A stretch of 64,000 nucleotides of DNA from Herbiconiux moechotypicola. Lineage in GTDB: Bacteria > Actinomycetota > Actinomycetes > Actinomycetales > Microbacteriaceae. Positions within the stretch are counted from its first letter, which is position 1. Every line of letters begins with the position of its first letter. The stretch spans positions 186,001-250,000 of the forward strand of contig NZ_JANLCN010000001.1 in NCBI RefSeq assembly GCF_024979255.1. Direction: 5' to 3'. This document shows, one piece after another, positions 34,571 to 42,910 of the stretch. The position numbers were made by a program, and so were the translations under genes. The notes beneath the pieces were generated by a model. The model had not been told where the DNA came from. It worked only from the letters and a program-made list of their open reading frames with translations, and searched no databases.

Positions 34571-34661
34571 GCGCGTTCGAGCAGGATTCGAGAAGCGCGC
34601 ACCGCGTCGTGCTGGATAGTGTCGAGGCATCAGCAAGCCGACACCCGCGAGGAGACCCATC

Positions 34662-35114
34662 ATGAGCCCCGACAGCAGCGACGGATTCACCGCCGAGGAA
34701 CGCGCCGCCATGAAGGAGCGCGCCGCCGAGCTCAAGACCGCCGCCAAGCGCACCAAGGCCGGCGACAAGGCGGCCGCCGAGAAGCAGGACCTGCTCGACA
34801 AGATCGCCGGCATGCCGGAGCCCGACCGCGGGATGGCGGAGCGCATCCACGCCATCGTGGCCGAGGTCGCGCCCGAGCTCGCACCGAAGCTGTTCTACGG
34901 TCAGCCCGCCTGGGCGCGCGGCGGCAAGCCGGTCGTGTTCTTCCGCAGCGGGCAGCAGGACAAGGACCGCTACTCCACGCTCGGGTTCAGCTCGCTCTCG
35001 GCGCTCGATGACGCCAGTGGTCTGTGGCCCACCTCCTACGCTCTGACGAAGGTCACCGACGAGTCGGCCGAGCGCATCGCCGAGCTGGTGCGCGCCGCCG
35101 CGGCGCTACGCTGA
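34662..35114 (+). CDS. DUF1801 (YdhG-like) protein
   Basis: 150 residues. The N-terminal ~50 residues are charged and helical (Lys/Ala/Glu-rich), the rest matches DUF1801: MAERIHAIVAEVAPELAPKL, FYGQPAWARGGKPVVFF, SSLSALDDASGLWPTSYAL. The fold resembles the iron-chaperone/YdhG group, with no established activity. GAGGAG lies nine bases before the ATG. It ends four bases before the next small gene. Confidence 0.8.
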   Translation: MSPDSSDGFTAEERAAMKERAAELKTAAKRTKAGDKAAAEKQDLLDKIAGMPEPDRGMAERIHAIVAEVAPELAPKLFYGQPAWARGGKPVVFFRSGQQDKDRYSTLGFSSLSALDDASGLWPTSYALTKVTDESAERIAELVRAAAALR

Positions 35115-35118
35115 GGCC

Positions 35119-35352
35119 ATGAGCGACTACACCGACCCCACGCCCGACGAGCTCGAGAACTCCGACAAGCTCGAGAAGAAGACCATCGGCGGCGAACTGC
35201 GCTACTACGTGAAGAACATCAAGGCGCACTGGCCCGTCGTCGAAGACGCCCCCGACGCCGAGGGGCACGCGGCGTGGTTCACGCCCGACGGGCGGTTCCA
35301 TGTGACCCACGAGCAGCTGCGGCGCGACGCGGCCATCGGCGCCATCGTCTGA
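35119..35352 (+). CDS. Small conserved-looking hypothetical protein
   Basis: 77 residues, acidic, with the readable core GGELRYYVKNIKAHWPVVED and AAWFTPDGRFHVTHEQL. No family was recognised. Codon use is normal for the window, and TACGCT at 35107-35112 lies six bases before the ATG, so an independent leaderless transcript is possible as well as co-transcription with the DUF1801 gene. Confidence 0.65.
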   Translation: MSDYTDPTPDELENSDKLEKKTIGGELRYYVKNIKAHWPVVEDAPDAEGHAAWFTPDGRFHVTHEQLRRDAAIGAIV

Positions 35353-35381
35353 GACGGTCGGCCGGTGTCGGCGGTGCGGGG

Positions 35382-35387
35382 TAGCCT
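35382..35387 (+). promoter_or_regulatory. -10 box of the GIY-YIG-like gene
   Basis: TAGCCT lies six bases before the GTG at 35394. Confidence 0.45.
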
Positions 35388-35393
35388 CGCGCC

Positions 35394-35981
35394 GTGACGT
35401 CGCTCCAGGCCGCCGGATGCGGGATCATCGACCGCGCATCCGGAGAGCCGTGCCCGCGACCGGTCGCCGCGGGCGACCTCAACCTCTGCGCACGCCACCT
35501 GCTCGAGGCCTACGACGCAGTCGTCGGCGAGGTGGGGGTGACGGATGCGCTGCCGGCTCCGTGCGCGGTGTGCGGTTCCCGGCTCGGGGTGCTGTACGCC
35601 TCCGGGTGGTTGTGCGCGGTGTGCGAGTGGCGGCACGGTGAGGTGCCCGACGAGGGGGCCGAGTCGGTGCGTGTCGAGGTGGTGTACTACCTGGCGCGGC
35701 TCGACCGCATCAAGATCGGCACCTCGTCGAATCCGCGGGCTCGTCTCGCGCAGATCCCCCACGACGAGCTGCTCGCCTTCGAGCGCGGCGGCCGCGACCT
35801 CGAGCAGCGTCGCCACCGCGAGTTCGCCCACTGCCGCGCCGGGCGCGAGTGGTTCGATCGCGACCCGCTGCTGCTCGCCCACCTCGAGCGCCTCCGAGCA
35901 GACGCCCCCGCCGACCCCTGGCAGCTCTACCTCCGCTGGCGCAGCGAGGCCACCGCCCTCCTCGGCCACCACCCCGCCTGA
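35394..35981 (+). CDS. Zinc-finger protein with GIY-YIG-like (T5orf172/Mug113) domain
   Basis: 195 residues. Cysteines are clustered in the N-terminal half (CGIIDRASGEPC, LCARH, CAVCG...CAVCEW), suggesting one or two treble-clef or ribbon zinc sites. The second half, VYYLARLDRIKIGTSSNPRA followed by ERGGRDLEQRRHREF and REWF, matches the Mug113/T5orf172 branch of the GIY-YIG superfamily, where YxG...G replaces the canonical GIY...YIG. Such domains are often nucleases or DNA-binding relics. The stop codon lies in the first copy of a 46-47-base repeat. Confidence 0.75.
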   Translation: MTSLQAAGCGIIDRASGEPCPRPVAAGDLNLCARHLLEAYDAVVGEVGVTDALPAPCAVCGSRLGVLYASGWLCAVCEWRHGEVPDEGAESVRVEVVYYLARLDRIKIGTSSNPRARLAQIPHDELLAFERGGRDLEQRRHREFAHCRAGREWFDRDPLLLAHLERLRADAPADPWQLYLRWRSEATALLGHHPA

Positions 35982-36074
35982 CCGTCCCGCCCGCCGCGTG
36001 CGGTGCTCACCAGCGTGTGTCTCCTGACCACCCCGGCCCGCCGCGTGCGGTGCTCACCCGCGTGTGTCTCCTGA
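35977..36074 (+). repeat. 46-47-base tandem repeat starting at a stop codon
   Basis: CCTGA-led units start at 35977, 36023 and 36070. The segments 35989-36011 and 36036-36058 are identical over 23 bases (GCCCGCCGCG...CTCACC), each followed by GCGTGTGTCTCCTGA. The first unit contains the stop of the GIY-YIG-like gene. Confidence 0.88.
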
Positions 36075-36382
36075 GTGCGCTGTCCCGTCCCGTCCGGCAC
36101 CCACCCGCCCGTGCCTTCTGACCGTCCCGCCCCATCCGCGCGCCTCGTGACCGTTCCTCCCGCCCACTCGCGCGTGCCTCCCGACCGCCCCCTCCCATCC
36201 CACCCACCTGCCTCGGTCTCGATGGCCCGACCCGGCGCAGTCGCGCGTCGAGAACGCCACGCGTGAGTGAGATCGAGGCGCTCTGGCCGCCGGTTGCGCT
36301 CTCGAGTGGCGCTGCCGTCGGTGGGTGTGGGAGTGGGGCGCGGGGATGCGGTGGGGAGGTGGCGGGCGAGTCAGGGCCCGGG
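35982..36382. other. Gene-free 401-base stretch with degenerate repeats
   Basis: After the exact repeats (to 36074) come further decayed units with TGACCGTCCCGCC-like or CCGACCGCCCC-like starts up to about 36200. The remainder, 36200-36382, holds no gene that I can support. Short frames here have repetitive composition and no family resemblance. The stretch separates convergent transcription units. Confidence 0.6.
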
Positions 36383-37168
36383 TCAGTGGGCGGTCCAGCC
36401 GCCGTCCATGGCGTAGCTGGAGCCGGTGACCATGGCGGCGGAGTCGGAGGCGAGCCAGGCGACGAGGGAGGCGACCTCGGCGGGCTCGACGAGGCGTTTG
36501 ACGGCGCTCTCGGCGAGCATGACGCGTTCGAGCACCTCGCTCTCGGGGATGCCGTGCAGCGCCGCCTGCTGCGCGATCTGCCGTTCGACGAGCGGGGTGC
36601 GCACGTAGCCGGGATTCACGCAGTTGCTCGTCACCCCGTGTGCCGCCCCCTCGATGGCGGTGACCTTCGACAGCCCCTCGAGCCCGTGCTTCGCGGCCAC
36701 GTAGGCGCTCTTGTAGGCGGAGGCGCGCATCCCGTGCACCGAGGAGATGTTGACCACCCGCCCGAAGCCCCGCTCGTACATACCGGGCAGTGCCGCGCGC
36801 ACGAGCAGAAACGGAGCTTCGAGCATGACGGCGAGCATGGTGCGGAACTGCTCGCGCCCGAACTCCTCGATGGGTGCGACATGCTGGAGACCGGCGTTGT
36901 TGACGAGGATGTCGACCCGCCCGAGCATCCGTTCGGCGGCCCCGTCGGTGAGCTGGTCGGCATCGCCGAGGTCGACGGCCCAGGAGTCGCCGCCGACCTC
37001 GCGGGCGACCGCGGCGGCTCCGGCGGCGTCACAGTCGGCGACGATCACCTCGGCCCCCAGTCCCGCCAGCTCGCGCGCGGCGGCGGCGCCGATGCCGCCG
37101 GCCCCTCCCGTGACGAGTGCCGTGCGCCCTCGCAGCGCGCCGTCGCCCGGCACCGCCGCGCCGCTCAC
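36383..37168 (-). CDS. 3-hydroxybutyrate dehydrogenase-like SDR
   Basis: 261 residues from a GTG that overlaps the preceding transporter stop (GTGA). Classical short-chain dehydrogenase: TGGAGGIG cofactor loop, NNAG, catalytic Ser in VNISSVHG and YVAAK (Y-x-x-x-K). The segment SAYVAAKHGLEGLSKVTAIE and the C-terminal GSSYAMDGGWTAH are typical of D-3-hydroxybutyrate dehydrogenases, which oxidise 3-hydroxybutyrate to acetoacetate with NAD. Coupling to an MHS-type symporter suggests uptake and oxidation of a hydroxy acid. Confidence 0.85.
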   Translation of the reverse strand: MSGAAVPGDGALRGRTALVTGGAGGIGAAAARELAGLGAEVIVADCDAAGAAAVAREVGGDSWAVDLGDADQLTDGAAERMLGRVDILVNNAGLQHVAPIEEFGREQFRTMLAVMLEAPFLLVRAALPGMYERGFGRVVNISSVHGMRASAYKSAYVAAKHGLEGLSKVTAIEGAAHGVTSNCVNPGYVRTPLVERQIAQQAALHGIPESEVLERVMLAESAVKRLVEPAEVASLVAWLASDSAAMVTGSSYAMDGGWTAH

Positions 37169-38577
37169 GCCGCGGTCCCGGCCCGGGCTCCGAAGCGCTC
37201 CTCGTCGCGGGCGTCGACCGCCCGCAGCGAGCTGCCGCGGGTCTCCCGCAGGGTGAGCACCGTCACGGCGGTGACGACGCACGCCCCCACGAGATAGAGC
37301 GCGATCGGCAGCCAGCTCTCGAAGCGCTGCAGCAGCGCCGTGGCGATGATGGGTGCGAGCGACCCCGCCACGATCGAGGTGACCTGGTACCCCAGCGACA
37401 CGCCCGAGTACCGGGTGCGGGTGGGGAACATCTCGGCCATGATCGCCGGCTGACCGGCGTACATGAGGGCGTGGAAGCAGAGCCCGATGGTGACCGCCAG
37501 CACGATGAGCACCGGGTTCATGGTGTCGAACATCGGGAAGGCGAAGAACGCCCAGCTCGCCCCGAGCACCGCTCCGGCGAAGTACACGGGCTTGCGCCCG
37601 ATGCGATCGGAGAGCCGGCCGGCGAGCGGGATGACCGCGAAGTGCACCGCGTGCGCGATGAGCAGCGCGAGCAGCAGCTGGCTGGTGTCGTACTCGTGCA
37701 CGGTGACGAGGTACACGATCGAGAAGCTCACGATGAGGTAGTACAGGATGTTCTCGGCGAACCGCAGCCCCATGGCCCTGAGCACAGAGCCCGGGTACCG
37801 GCGAAGCAACTCGACCACTCCGTAGGACCGCTTCTTCTCTTCTTCTGCCTTCGCCCGCGCCTCCACGAAGATGGGCGCCTCGCTCACGTGGGTGCGGATG
37901 TAGTAGCCCACGAGCACGATGACAGCCGACAGCCAGAACGCGATGCGCCAGCCCCAGCCGAGGAACTGGTCGTCGGGCAGCGTGGCCGAGAGGATGAGCA
38001 GCACGAGCGTGGCGACCGCGTTGCCGACCGGCACGGCGGCCTGCGGCCAGCTCGACCAGAACCCTCGCGAGCGGTCGGGACTCTGCTCCGCCACGAGCAG
38101 CACCGCCCCGCCCCACTCGCCGCCGAGTGCGAAGCCCTGGATGAACCTCAGTGCCACCAGCAATGCCGGCGCCCAGTACCCGATGCCGTCGAAGCCGGGG
38201 AGGCACCCGATGAGGAAGGTGGCAGCACCGATGAGCACGATGGTCACCTGGAGGGTGTGCTTGCGGCCGAGCCTGTCTCCGATCTGCCCGAACACGATGC
38301 CGCCGAGGGGCCTCGCCACGAAACCCACCGCGTAGGTGAGGAACGCGGCGATGATGCCGTCGAGCCGGCTGCCCGCGTTGGGGAAGAACACCACCCCGAA
38401 CACCAGGCTCGCGGCCGTGGCGTAGAGGAAGAACTCGTACCACTCCACCACGGTGCCCACCATCGAGGCAGCCACCACCTTCTTCAGCCCCGCGGGTGCG
38501 CCGCCGCGTACGGTGGCCGCCGTGGAGGCGGCCGGATGCTCGCGGCTCGGTGTGCGGAGGGGGTTGTTCACGCTCAT
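37165..38577 (-). CDS. MHS-family metabolite:H+ symporter
   Basis: 470 residues, twelve membrane segments. The signature GTVVEWYEFFLYATAASL in TM1, GGIVFGQIGDRLGRKHTL between TM2 and TM3, and FALGGEWGGAVLLVAE are diagnostic of the metabolite:H+ symporter group (ShiA, KgtP, ProP relatives). It imports an organic acid, perhaps 3-hydroxybutyrate given the dehydrogenase it is coupled to. The ATG at 38577 has AAGGAG upstream. The gene is divergent from a LysR regulator with a palindrome between them. Confidence 0.92.
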   Translation of the reverse strand: MSVNNPLRTPSREHPAASTAATVRGGAPAGLKKVVAASMVGTVVEWYEFFLYATAASLVFGVVFFPNAGSRLDGIIAAFLTYAVGFVARPLGGIVFGQIGDRLGRKHTLQVTIVLIGAATFLIGCLPGFDGIGYWAPALLVALRFIQGFALGGEWGGAVLLVAEQSPDRSRGFWSSWPQAAVPVGNAVATLVLLILSATLPDDQFLGWGWRIAFWLSAVIVLVGYYIRTHVSEAPIFVEARAKAEEEKKRSYGVVELLRRYPGSVLRAMGLRFAENILYYLIVSFSIVYLVTVHEYDTSQLLLALLIAHAVHFAVIPLAGRLSDRIGRKPVYFAGAVLGASWAFFAFPMFDTMNPVLIVLAVTIGLCFHALMYAGQPAIMAEMFPTRTRYSGVSLGYQVTSIVAGSLAPIIATALLQRFESWLPIALYLVGACVVTAVTVLTLRETRGSSLRAVDARDEERFGARAGTAA

Positions 38578-38664
38578 GTGCGGTCTCCTTGCAGGTCGTC
38601 GTTGACTGCACTCGAGTCTTCGTGCCCCTCGGGAGTCGAGCAATGCCCAAGATCGCGCAGACCG

Positions 38665-38680
38665 TGTGCATAATTGCACA
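38665..38680. promoter_or_regulatory. Palindromic operator between symporter and LysR genes
   Basis: TGTGCATAATTGCACA is a perfect 6-4-6 inverted repeat directly abutting the LysR ATG at 38681. The embedded CATAAT (38669-38674) is a good -10 box six bases before that ATG, so a bound regulator would block its own leaderless promoter. Confidence 0.6.
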
Positions 38681-39640
38681 ATGTCGACGACGACACCCGG
38701 CTCCGCGCCCGACCCCTCCGATCTCCTCGTGCTGCTCGCGGTCTCCCGCACGGGCCGGTTCACCACCGCCGGAGAGTCCCTGGGCCTCAACCACACCACG
38801 GTCGCCCGGCGCATCGCGGCCCTCGAGCGTGAGCTCGGCGGTCGCGTGCTCTCGCGCGCACCCGGCGGCTGGGAGCCGACCGAGCTGGGCGCGAGGGCGG
38901 TGCGTGCCGCCGAGGGTGTGGAGCGCGCGGTCGCCGCGATCGGCGACGACGGCCCCGCGACGCTGAGCGGCGTGGTGCGGCTCTCCGCCACCGACGGGTT
39001 CAGCGCCTTCGTGGCCGCGCCCGCCGTCGCCGAGCTGCAGCGCGAGCATCCGCAGCTCTCCGTGGAGATCGTGACCGTCACCCGCCGCGCCCTGCAGCAG
39101 CGCTCGGGCCTCGACATCGAGGTCGTGGTCGGCCGGCCCCAGGTGCACCGCGCCGAGGCGGTGCTGCTCGGCGACTACGTGCTCGGCATGTACGCCTCGC
39201 GCGACTACCTCGAGCGTGCCGGGATGCCGGAGTCGGTGGATGCGCTCGCCGCGCATCCGCTCGTGTACTTCATCGACTCGATGCTGCAGGTCGACGACCT
39301 CGACGCCCCGCGCCGGCTGGTGCCCGCCATGCGCGACGCGGTGAGCTCGACGAACGTCTTCGTGCACGTGGAGGCCACGAGGGCGGGGGCGGGGATCGGC
39401 TTTCTGCCGTGCTTCGTGGCCGACCGGCACGACGACCTCGTGCGGGTGCTGCCCGGCGCGATCGCCGAGCGGCTGCCGTACTGGATGGTGGTGCGTTCCG
39501 ACAGTCTCGCCCAGCCCGCGGTCGCGGCGGTGGTGGAGGCGCTGCGACGCCGCACCGCGGCGATGGCGGGCGAGCTCGCGGGCGACGGCGGCGGCAGCCA
39601 GGGCGGCGGCGGCCGAAGCGGCGGCGGCACCGCCCGGTGA
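38681..39640 (+). CDS. LysR-family transcriptional regulator
   Basis: 319 residues. The N-terminal winged helix-turn-helix (~7-65) reads LLVLLAVSRTGRFTTAGESL then NHTTVARRIAALERELGG, followed by the effector-binding domain (~90-295). The Gly/Ser-rich C-terminal tail (GGGSQGGGGRSGGG) is low complexity. It most likely controls the divergent symporter/dehydrogenase operon in response to its substrate. The ATG at 38681 fits the adjacent -10 box; an upstream GTG at 38666 would start inside the operator. Confidence 0.9.
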   Translation: MSTTTPGSAPDPSDLLVLLAVSRTGRFTTAGESLGLNHTTVARRIAALERELGGRVLSRAPGGWEPTELGARAVRAAEGVERAVAAIGDDGPATLSGVVRLSATDGFSAFVAAPAVAELQREHPQLSVEIVTVTRRALQQRSGLDIEVVVGRPQVHRAEAVLLGDYVLGMYASRDYLERAGMPESVDALAAHPLVYFIDSMLQVDDLDAPRRLVPAMRDAVSSTNVFVHVEATRAGAGIGFLPCFVADRHDDLVRVLPGAIAERLPYWMVVRSDSLAQPAVAAVVEALRRRTAAMAGELAGDGGGSQGGGGRSGGGTAR

Positions 39641-39658
39641 GCTCGCAGGCGGCCCCGC

Positions 39659-39664
39659 TAGGCT
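39659..39664 (+). promoter_or_regulatory. -10 box of the DUF3817 gene
   Basis: TAGGCT lies seven bases before the ATG at 39672. Confidence 0.45.
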
Positions 39665-39671
39665 CGTGGGG

Positions 39672-40121
39672 ATGTCACCGCGCACCGTGTTCCGAACCCT
39701 GTCCATCGCCGAGGCCGTCACGTGGAGCGCCCTCATCGCCGCCATGGTCGCCCGGGCCGTGGGTGCCGAGGTGCCGTTCTTCTTCGCCGTGGGCCTCGCC
39801 CACGGCGTGGTGTTCATCGCCTTCGCCGTCGGTGCCGTGGTGGTGGGGCTCAACCAGCGCTGGCCGTGGTGGGTGACGGTCCTCTGCGTTCTCGCCGCCG
39901 TTCCTCCGTACGGCACGGTCGTGGCCGACGTGGTGCTCGAGCGTCGCGGCCGCCTCGACGGCGTCTGGCGCACCCGCCCGAGCGACGATCCGCGCGACGA
40001 CAGCGCGGTCGACCGGATGCTGCGCTGGTCGCTCGGGCGCCCGTGGCTGTTCGCGGTCGGGCTGGCCCTCGTGGTGGCCGTGCTCGCCGGGGGAGCGCTC
40101 GCGGCACCGAAGCCCGCCTGA
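39672..40121 (+). CDS. DUF3817 integral membrane protein
   Basis: 149 residues with about four membrane segments: three in the first 80 residues (FRTLSIAEAVTWSALIAAMV, FFFAVGLAHGVVFIAFAVGA, WWVTVLCVLAAVPPYGTVV) and one at the C-terminus. LAHGVVF and the charged stretch ERRGRLDG match DUF3817, a small actinobacterial membrane family of unknown function. The ATG at 39672 was preferred over a GTG at 39666 on promoter spacing. Confidence 0.85.
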   Translation: MSPRTVFRTLSIAEAVTWSALIAAMVARAVGAEVPFFFAVGLAHGVVFIAFAVGAVVVGLNQRWPWWVTVLCVLAAVPPYGTVVADVVLERRGRLDGVWRTRPSDDPRDDSAVDRMLRWSLGRPWLFAVGLALVVAVLAGGALAAPKPA

Positions 40122-40177
40122 GCCGAGCGGGCGGGGCCGAGCCGAGCACGCGCGGACGGTCGAGGCCCTCGGCGGTC

Positions 40178-41464
40178 TCAGACCCCCGCGTAGAACGCGG
40201 AGATCGCCCCGTGCAGCCCCATCAGGTCGTCGACGTGCGCGAGCTCACGGGCCGAGTGCATCGACAGCAGCGGCGCACCCACGTCGACGGTGCGCACCCC
40301 GAGACGGGTGGCGGTGAGGGGCCCGATGGTGGAGCCGCAGGGCACCGCGTTGTTCGACACGAACTCCTGATAGCCCACCCCGGCGCTCGCACAGAGCCGG
40401 TTCCAGAGCGCCGCGCCGTGCGCATCCGTCGCGTAGCGCTGGTTGGCGTTGATCTTGAGCAGCGGACCACCCCCGGGCACGGGCCGGTTCACCGGGTCGT
40501 GGCGGTCGGGGTAGTTCGGGTGCACGGCGTGGCCCGCATCGCTCGACAGGCACCAGGATGCGGCGAGCGCGCGGGCGCGCGACTCCGGTGAGGCGCCGAG
40601 CCCGGCCGCGATGCGCCGCAGCACGTCTTCGAGGAACGGACCGCTGGCACCCGAGCGCGACTGCGACCCCAGCTCTTCGTGGTCGAACGCGGCGATGACC
40701 GGAACGAAGCCCGACGGCGACTCGGCCGTCACGAGCGCGGTGACCGAGGCGTGCACGGAGCTCAGGTTGTCGAGCCGGCCCGAGGCGAAGAGGCTGTCGT
40801 CGAGCCCGAACCGGGCGGGCGCCGCCGTGTCGGCGGTGAGCAGGTCGAATCCGGCGATGCGCCCGGCGCCCTCCAGTCCGGCGCGCTCGGCGACGATCGC
40901 GAGCAGGTCGGCCGAGCCGGGCGCGCCCGCGCCGAACACCGGCACGGTGTGCCGCTGCCGGTCGAGCGAGAGGCCGGAGTTGACCTCGCGATCGAGGTGG
41001 ATGGCGAGCTGCGGGATGCGCAGCAGCGGCCCGGTGCGCACGAGCCGCTCCTCGCCCTCGTCGGTGACGACGCGACCGGCCAGTTCGAGCTCGCGGTCGA
41101 GCCACGAGTTCAGCAGCGGCCCGCCGTAGACCTCGACGCCGGCCTGCAACCAGCCGTGCGCCGCGATGGTGGGCTGTGGCTTCAGCATGAAGCCGGGGGA
41201 GTCGGTGTGGCTGCCCACGATCCGGAACGGGGTCTCGGGCCCCGCGTCGCCCGGGAGGGTCCAGCCGATCACGGCGCCGTCGCGCACCACGTGGTAGCGC
41301 CCGGGCGTCGACGGCCACGGCGCGCCCTCGTCGAGGGCGACCGAGCCCGCCTCGCCGAGACGCCTGGCCACCTCGTGCGCCGCATGGTAGGACGAGGGGG
41401 AGGCCTGCACGAAGGCGGCGAGGTCGTCGAGGTGGGAGGTGCGCGGGTCGTGGGGGTCGGCCAT
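40178..41464 (-). CDS. apeB: M18-family aspartyl aminopeptidase
   Basis: 428 residues. The M18 dizinc ligands are visible in order: GSHTDSPGF (His), GRLDNLSS (Asp), FDHEELGSQSRSGA (Glu-Glu), SSDAGHAVHPNY (Asp) and LLSMHSARELAHVDD (His). These form dodecameric cytoplasmic aminopeptidases that remove acidic or neutral N-terminal residues. The start at 41464 gives MADPHDPRTSHLDDLAAFV, which has the usual distance to the first conserved block (QASPSSYHAA). It is convergent with the DUF3817 gene. Confidence 0.94.
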   Translation of the reverse strand: MADPHDPRTSHLDDLAAFVQASPSSYHAAHEVARRLGEAGSVALDEGAPWPSTPGRYHVVRDGAVIGWTLPGDAGPETPFRIVGSHTDSPGFMLKPQPTIAAHGWLQAGVEVYGGPLLNSWLDRELELAGRVVTDEGEERLVRTGPLLRIPQLAIHLDREVNSGLSLDRQRHTVPVFGAGAPGSADLLAIVAERAGLEGAGRIAGFDLLTADTAAPARFGLDDSLFASGRLDNLSSVHASVTALVTAESPSGFVPVIAAFDHEELGSQSRSGASGPFLEDVLRRIAAGLGASPESRARALAASWCLSSDAGHAVHPNYPDRHDPVNRPVPGGGPLLKINANQRYATDAHGAALWNRLCASAGVGYQEFVSNNAVPCGSTIGPLTATRLGVRTVDVGAPLLSMHSARELAHVDDLMGLHGAISAFYAGV

Positions 41465-41570
41465 CCCCTCATCCAAGCAGAGTCCGCCTCGGGTGTGGTC
41501 AGGCGGTGGTCACCTCGGTGTCGTAGAGTTCGGCTCGGAGCGGTCGGTGCTCGGAAGGATGAGGTGCTCG

Positions 41571-42059
41571 ATGGGCGCACGGCGTCGGCGGCGCGGGTGT
41601 CGTGGCGCTGCGCTCGCGCTCGTGCTCGGGGCTGCAGCCCTGACGGTCCTGGCGGGCTGTGCACCGGTGCCGAGCGACGCCCTCTCGCGACTCGCCCACC
41701 TCGACGCCGGCGCGCATCCCTCTGACGAGCTCGACCCACCCGTGGTGGAGGGCATCGACTCCGACCTGCTCGACTCCTCGCTCCGCCTGCTCGACACCGA
41801 CCAGGGCACCGAGTACTGGGTCGGAGTCACGACCGACGACCGGGTGTGCTTCATCGCCGAGGTCACCGCCGTGGTCACCGAACCGGCGGGGGAGCCCGTC
41901 GCCACCCACGTGGAGTGCGTCGGCGCCGAGCGGTTCGGCCGGGCGGGCGCGACGCTCGAACTCACCGACCCCGACCGGCACGTGTGGCTGCACACCGAGT
42001 ACATGACCCCCGGCGCGGGCTGGACCGTGCTCACGCCGAGCCTCGCGATGCGCAGCTGA
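41571..42059 (+). CDS. Small lipoprotein of unknown function
   Basis: 162 residues. A very Arg-rich N-terminus (MGARRRRRG), a hydrophobic core and the lipobox VLAGC with the lipidated cysteine at residue 30. The mature part holds two cysteines (VCFIAEV and HVECVGA) that could form a disulfide, and strand-rich sequence ending LTPSLAMRS. No family recognised. GATGAGG precedes the ATG at a normal distance, and TAGAGT at 41524-41529 may be the -10 box with a 40-base leader. Confidence 0.75.
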   Translation: MGARRRRRGCRGAALALVLGAAALTVLAGCAPVPSDALSRLAHLDAGAHPSDELDPPVVEGIDSDLLDSSLRLLDTDQGTEYWVGVTTDDRVCFIAEVTAVVTEPAGEPVATHVECVGAERFGRAGATLELTDPDRHVWLHTEYMTPGAGWTVLTPSLAMRS

Positions 42060-42128
42060 GTCCGCGTGCAGCCACCGGCACCCCGGTGGCGTCTTGCCCG
42101 CGCGGTCGACCTCCGGGAGCATCGGAGC

Positions 42129-42830
42129 ATGGAATCCTCACTGCTCGTCGACGTCGTCTCCGTGTTCACCGATGAGGCGGGTGGTCACGGCAACGCCCTC
42201 GGCCTCGTGCGCGCCTCGGCCCTCAGCGAGGGTCGCGAGCAGGAGATCGCCGCGCTGCTCGGCTTCAGCGAGACCGTGTTCGTCGAGGAGCTGATCGAGC
42301 ACGGAGCGCACCGGGAGGCCGTGATGCGCATCTTCACCCCCGGTACGGAGCTGCCGTTCGCCGGGCATCCCTCGGTGGGATGCTCGTGGTGGCTCGATCG
42401 GCACGGCACCCCGGTTCGGGCGCTGCGGGTGCCGGCGGGCGAGGTGCTCGTGCGCTACGCGGGAGACCTCACCTGGATCACCGGGCGCGCCGAGTGGGCG
42501 CCCGAGTTCGAGTTCCACCAGCTGGCCTCGGCGGCCGAGGTCGAGGCTCTCGACCCGGCCGACGTGACGGATGGACGGCACTACAGCTGGGCCTGGATAG
42601 ACGAGCAGGCCGGACACGTGAGGTCGCGGATGTTCGCCCCGGCCCTGGGCATCGCCGAGGACGAGGCGACGGGGGCGGCGGCCGTGCGGCTCACCACCCT
42701 GCTGCAGCGGGATCTGCTCATCGACCAGGGGGCCGGATCGCGCCTGCTCACCCGTCACCTCGGAGACGGCTCGATCGAGGTGGGAGGCCGCACGCGCGCG
42801 GCCGACCCGGTCAGGCTCGTGCTGGCCTGA
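42129..42830 (+). CDS. PhzF-family isomerase/epimerase-like protein
   Basis: 233 residues. PhzF motifs are clear: GHGNALGLV near the N-terminus, GFSETVFVEE with the catalytic Glu, FTPGTELPFAGHPSVG and EDEATGAAAVRL. At ~233 residues it is shorter than typical PhzF proteins (~280) and seems to lack part of the second lobe. Most members outside phenazine clusters have unknown substrates, and no phenazine genes are nearby. The ATG at 42129 was chosen for the match of MESSLLVDVVSVF to the family start. Confidence 0.85.
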   Translation: MESSLLVDVVSVFTDEAGGHGNALGLVRASALSEGREQEIAALLGFSETVFVEELIEHGAHREAVMRIFTPGTELPFAGHPSVGCSWWLDRHGTPVRALRVPAGEVLVRYAGDLTWITGRAEWAPEFEFHQLASAAEVEALDPADVTDGRHYSWAWIDEQAGHVRSRMFAPALGIAEDEATGAAAVRLTTLLQRDLLIDQGAGSRLLTRHLGDGSIEVGGRTRAADPVRLVLA

Positions 42831-42845
42831 CCGGGTCGGGCGGCA

Positions 42846-42887
42846 CCGGGATGCGCGTGCCGGGATGCGCGTGCCGGGATGCGTGTG
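42846..42887 (+). repeat. 14-base tandem repeat after the PhzF-like gene
   Basis: Three copies of CCGGGATGCGCGTG (third with one change) at 42846, 42860 and 42874, then a decaying copy. It lies between the convergent PhzF-like and exporter genes. Confidence 0.88.
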
Positions 42888-42910
42888 CCGGATGTGCCGC
42901 GCATCCGGGC

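Noticed and set aside
35977-36074. Possible CRISPR array
   Set aside because: Only two to three units, directly adjoining with no unique spacers, and no cas genes. The Cas4-like domain at 45105 is part of a helicase fusion far away.
42129-42830. Phenazine biosynthesis gene
   Set aside because: PhzF-like proteins are widespread outside phenazine clusters and no other phz gene is nearby.
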